64,000 nt of DNA from Rhizobium terrae (GTDB lineage Bacteria; Pseudomonadota; Alphaproteobacteria; Rhizobiales; Rhizobiaceae), in NCBI RefSeq assembly GCF_003425685.1, contig NZ_QJKM01000006.1:343551-407550 (forward strand). Direction: 5' to 3'. Numbering within the stretch: the stretch's first letter is position 1; every line of letters starts with the position of its first letter. This document shows positions 62,627 to 64,000 of this stretch, piece by piece. Below the pieces are notes generated by a model, which ran no database searches, was not told the DNA's origin, and saw nothing but the letters and a program-made list of their open reading frames with translations. The translations under genes and the position numbers were made by a program.

Positions 62627-63443
62627 CTTCTTCGTCCGTGCGCTGCTTGCCGGCATCGGCGTGGCGCTGACCGCCGGGCCGCTCGGTTGTTTCGTCGTCT
62701 GGCGGCGGATGGCCTATTTCGGCGATACGATGGCCCATTCCGCGCTGCTCGGCGTGGCGCTGTCGCTGTTCTTCGAGATCAACCTGCTGATCTCCGTTTT
62801 CGGCGTCGCGGTGCTCGTGTCGCTGCTGCTTCTCATGCTGCAGCGGCGCCAATCACTTTCGGCCGATGCGCTTCTCGGCATCCTTTCCCATTCGGCGCTG
62901 GCGATCGGCCTGGTGCTCGTGGCCTTCATGACCTGGGTGCGCATCGATCTCATCGCCTTCCTGTTCGGCGATATCCTGGCCGTCACTCCGGCCGATATCG
63001 CGCTGATCTGGGGCGGCGGTGCGCTGGTGGTTGCGGCGCTCGCCTTCCTCTGGCGTCCGCTGATCGCCTCGACCGTCAGCGAAGACCTCGCGGAGGCCGA
63101 GGGCATGAGGCCGGCGCAGGCGCGGCTTTTCTTCATGCTCCTGATGGCGCTGGTCATCGCGATCGCCATGAAGATCGTCGGCATCATGCTGATCACGGCG
63201 CTGCTGATCATTCCGGCCGCCACGGCGCGGCGTTTTTCCGCAAGCCCGGAAGTGATGGCAGTGCTCGCCGCAGTGGTCGGCGCACTTGCGGTGGTCGGCG
63301 GTCTTTTCGGCTCGCTCCATTACGACACGCCGTCCGGGCCTTCCATCGTGGTCGCGGCGCTATTACTTTTCATATTGAGCCTGCTTCCTGCGGCGGGAAA
63401 AAACACGGCCGACAGGGCCGGCAACAAAGGAGTGCGATCATGA
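62616..63443 (+). CDS. znuB: Zinc ABC transporter permease ZnuB
   Basis: 275 residues with about eight transmembrane helices of the ABC-3 type, including GCFVVWRRMAYFGDTMAHSALLGVAL near the N-terminus, the family signature. GTG 62616 has GGAGGG upstream and lies inside the znuC tail coding sequence. It forms the membrane channel for zinc. It overlaps the next gene by 4 nt. Confidence 0.92.
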   Translation: MLDDFFVRALLAGIGVALTAGPLGCFVVWRRMAYFGDTMAHSALLGVALSLFFEINLLISVFGVAVLVSLLLLMLQRRQSLSADALLGILSHSALAIGLVLVAFMTWVRIDLIAFLFGDILAVTPADIALIWGGGALVVAALAFLWRPLIASTVSEDLAEAEGMRPAQARLFFMLLMALVIAIAMKIVGIMLITALLIIPAATARRFSASPEVMAVLAAVVGALAVVGGLFGSLHYDTPSGPSIVVAALLLFILSLLPAAGKNTADRAGNKGVRS

Positions 63444-63877
63444 ACGCACCGGTATCATCGCCCGTATCTTCTCCGGCGCTCACCAAGAACCAGTCGCTCG
63501 TCTTCGACGTGCTGACCCGGTCCGACCAGCCGATGAGCGCATACACGATCCTCGACAAGCTGCGCGACCAAGGATTTCGCGCGCCCCTGCAGGTCTACAG
63601 GGCGCTCGACAAGCTGACCGAGTTCGGCATGGTGCATCGATTGGAAAGCCTGAACGCCTTCGTCGCCTGTGCTCACAGGGCAAGCGACTGCTGCGGTGCC
63701 CATGGTCACGGCCACGGCACCGTGGCGTTCGCGATCTGCGAGAGCTGCGGCCACGTCTTCGAGTTTCACGATCACGAGGTCGATCATCGGCTGGAAGGCT
63801 GGACGAAAGGCAAGGGTTTCAAGGCAGCCAAGACGACGATCGAGATCCGCGGTCTCTGCGACGCTTGCGCCGCCTAA
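63440..63877 (+). CDS. zur: Zinc uptake regulator Zur (Fur family)
   Basis: 145 residues. Winged helix from about residue 14 (LTKNQSLVFDVLTRSDQPMSAYTILDKLRDQGFRAPLQVYRALDKLTEFG), then a dimerisation domain with paired cysteines for structural zinc (ICESCGHVF and GLCDACAA) and His/Cys-rich sites (RASDCCGAHGHGHG, FHDHEVDHR). It represses znuA and znuCB when zinc is bound. ATGA overlap with znuB implies coupled translation, so it is in the operon it regulates. An IS begins at once after its stop. Confidence 0.92.
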   Translation: MNAPVSSPVSSPALTKNQSLVFDVLTRSDQPMSAYTILDKLRDQGFRAPLQVYRALDKLTEFGMVHRLESLNAFVACAHRASDCCGAHGHGHGTVAFAICESCGHVFEFHDHEVDHRLEGWTKGKGFKAAKTTIEIRGLCDACAA

Positions 63878-63878
63878 C

Positions 63879-64000
63879 AGGGTGTTGAAGAAGTGCTGGC
63901 GCGGTTGTTTGGAACGTGATTCATTGCTCCCCGAACGATTGGGGAATGTGGATGCGCGGATTGGACGAACGGACGGGTTCGCTGTTTTCCCATGTGGACC
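63879..64000 (+). mobile_element. Left end of an insertion sequence (IS1182/IS5-like)
   Basis: Two bases after the zur stop, AGGGTGTTGAAGAAGT (63879-63894) looks like the terminal inverted repeat of IS1182/IS5-type elements. A transposase start follows within 75 nt. The right end lies outside the window, so the type is tentative. Confidence 0.6.
63952..64000 (+). CDS. Transposase N-terminus (partial)
   Basis: The frame starts MRGLDERTGSLFSHVD and runs off the window. It resembles the N-terminus of IS1182/IS5-type DDE transposases of Rhizobiales (MRG-x-x-x-R-x-G-x-LFS-x-V-D). Too short for certainty. Confidence 0.6.
   Translation, partial: MRGLDERTGSLFSHVD

Overview
The window is a high-GC stretch of an alphaproteobacterial chromosome, most likely a Rhizobiaceae member (Rhizobium/Agrobacterium/Sinorhizobium/Shinella type). 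The reasons are the complete acpXL-fabZXL-fabF-fabF-adh-lpxXL cluster for very-long-chain lipid A acylation, a DUF1127 gene next to a LysR gene, a znuA/znuCB-zur module, rhizobial-type dispersed palindromic repeats, and gene content that is rhizobial throughout. No rRNA, tRNA or CRISPR was seen. An insertion sequence begins at the right edge.

Layout. 1-9 kb: a partial membrane protein, a His-rich cupin, a TerC/YjbE membrane protein, a single-domain response regulator, a small secreted protein, an FAD/NAD(P) protein, an FMN reductase, a heme-domain protein, DUF924, a GlsB-type membrane protein and a large MscS-type channel. 9-32.5 kb: a methylated-amine and one-carbon region. It holds an FAD/GcvT demethylating dehydrogenase, a split PleD-like REC-REC plus GGDEF pair, a GlxA/GbdR-type regulator, a LysR gene, and a full corrinoid methyl-transfer set: a non-pyrrolysine MttB-family methyltransferase, a corrinoid protein, a methyl-THF:corrinoid methyltransferase, an ASKHA/2Fe-2S reactivase, DUF1638, a 'virulence factor' small protein, a formyltransferase-like protein and a ferredoxin. 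After an ECF sigma/vWA pair come betaine-homocysteine methyltransferase (bmt) and a betaine-type ABC transporter. 33.7-36 kb: cobP, a TSUP permease and a nucleoside hydrolase. 36.3-41.8 kb: the lipid A VLCFA cluster. 42-47 kb: PAS, VOC, SRPBCC, AraC, 6-phosphogluconate dehydrogenase and MBL-fold genes. 46.8-60 kb: a LacI regulator and a glycoside-uptake operon (binding protein, two permeases, ATPase, GH2 beta-mannosidase, isomerase, Gfo/Idh/MocA, aldo-keto reductase, GH43). 60-64 kb: an RcnB-like protein, zinc uptake genes with Zur, and the IS.

How it fits together. The central third reads as a system for importing quaternary amines and removing their methyl groups by three routes. Bmt would pass a methyl to homocysteine. 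The MttB/corrinoid chain would pass a methyl to tetrahydrofolate. The flavin/GcvT enzyme would oxidise the remaining N-methyl groups. CobP supplies corrinoid salvage. Four of these enzymes carry Arg/Gly-rich terminal tails, and a TGTCGCA-type inverted repeat recurs in front of the regulator gene and two of the pathway promoters. These two observations are the least expected in the window.
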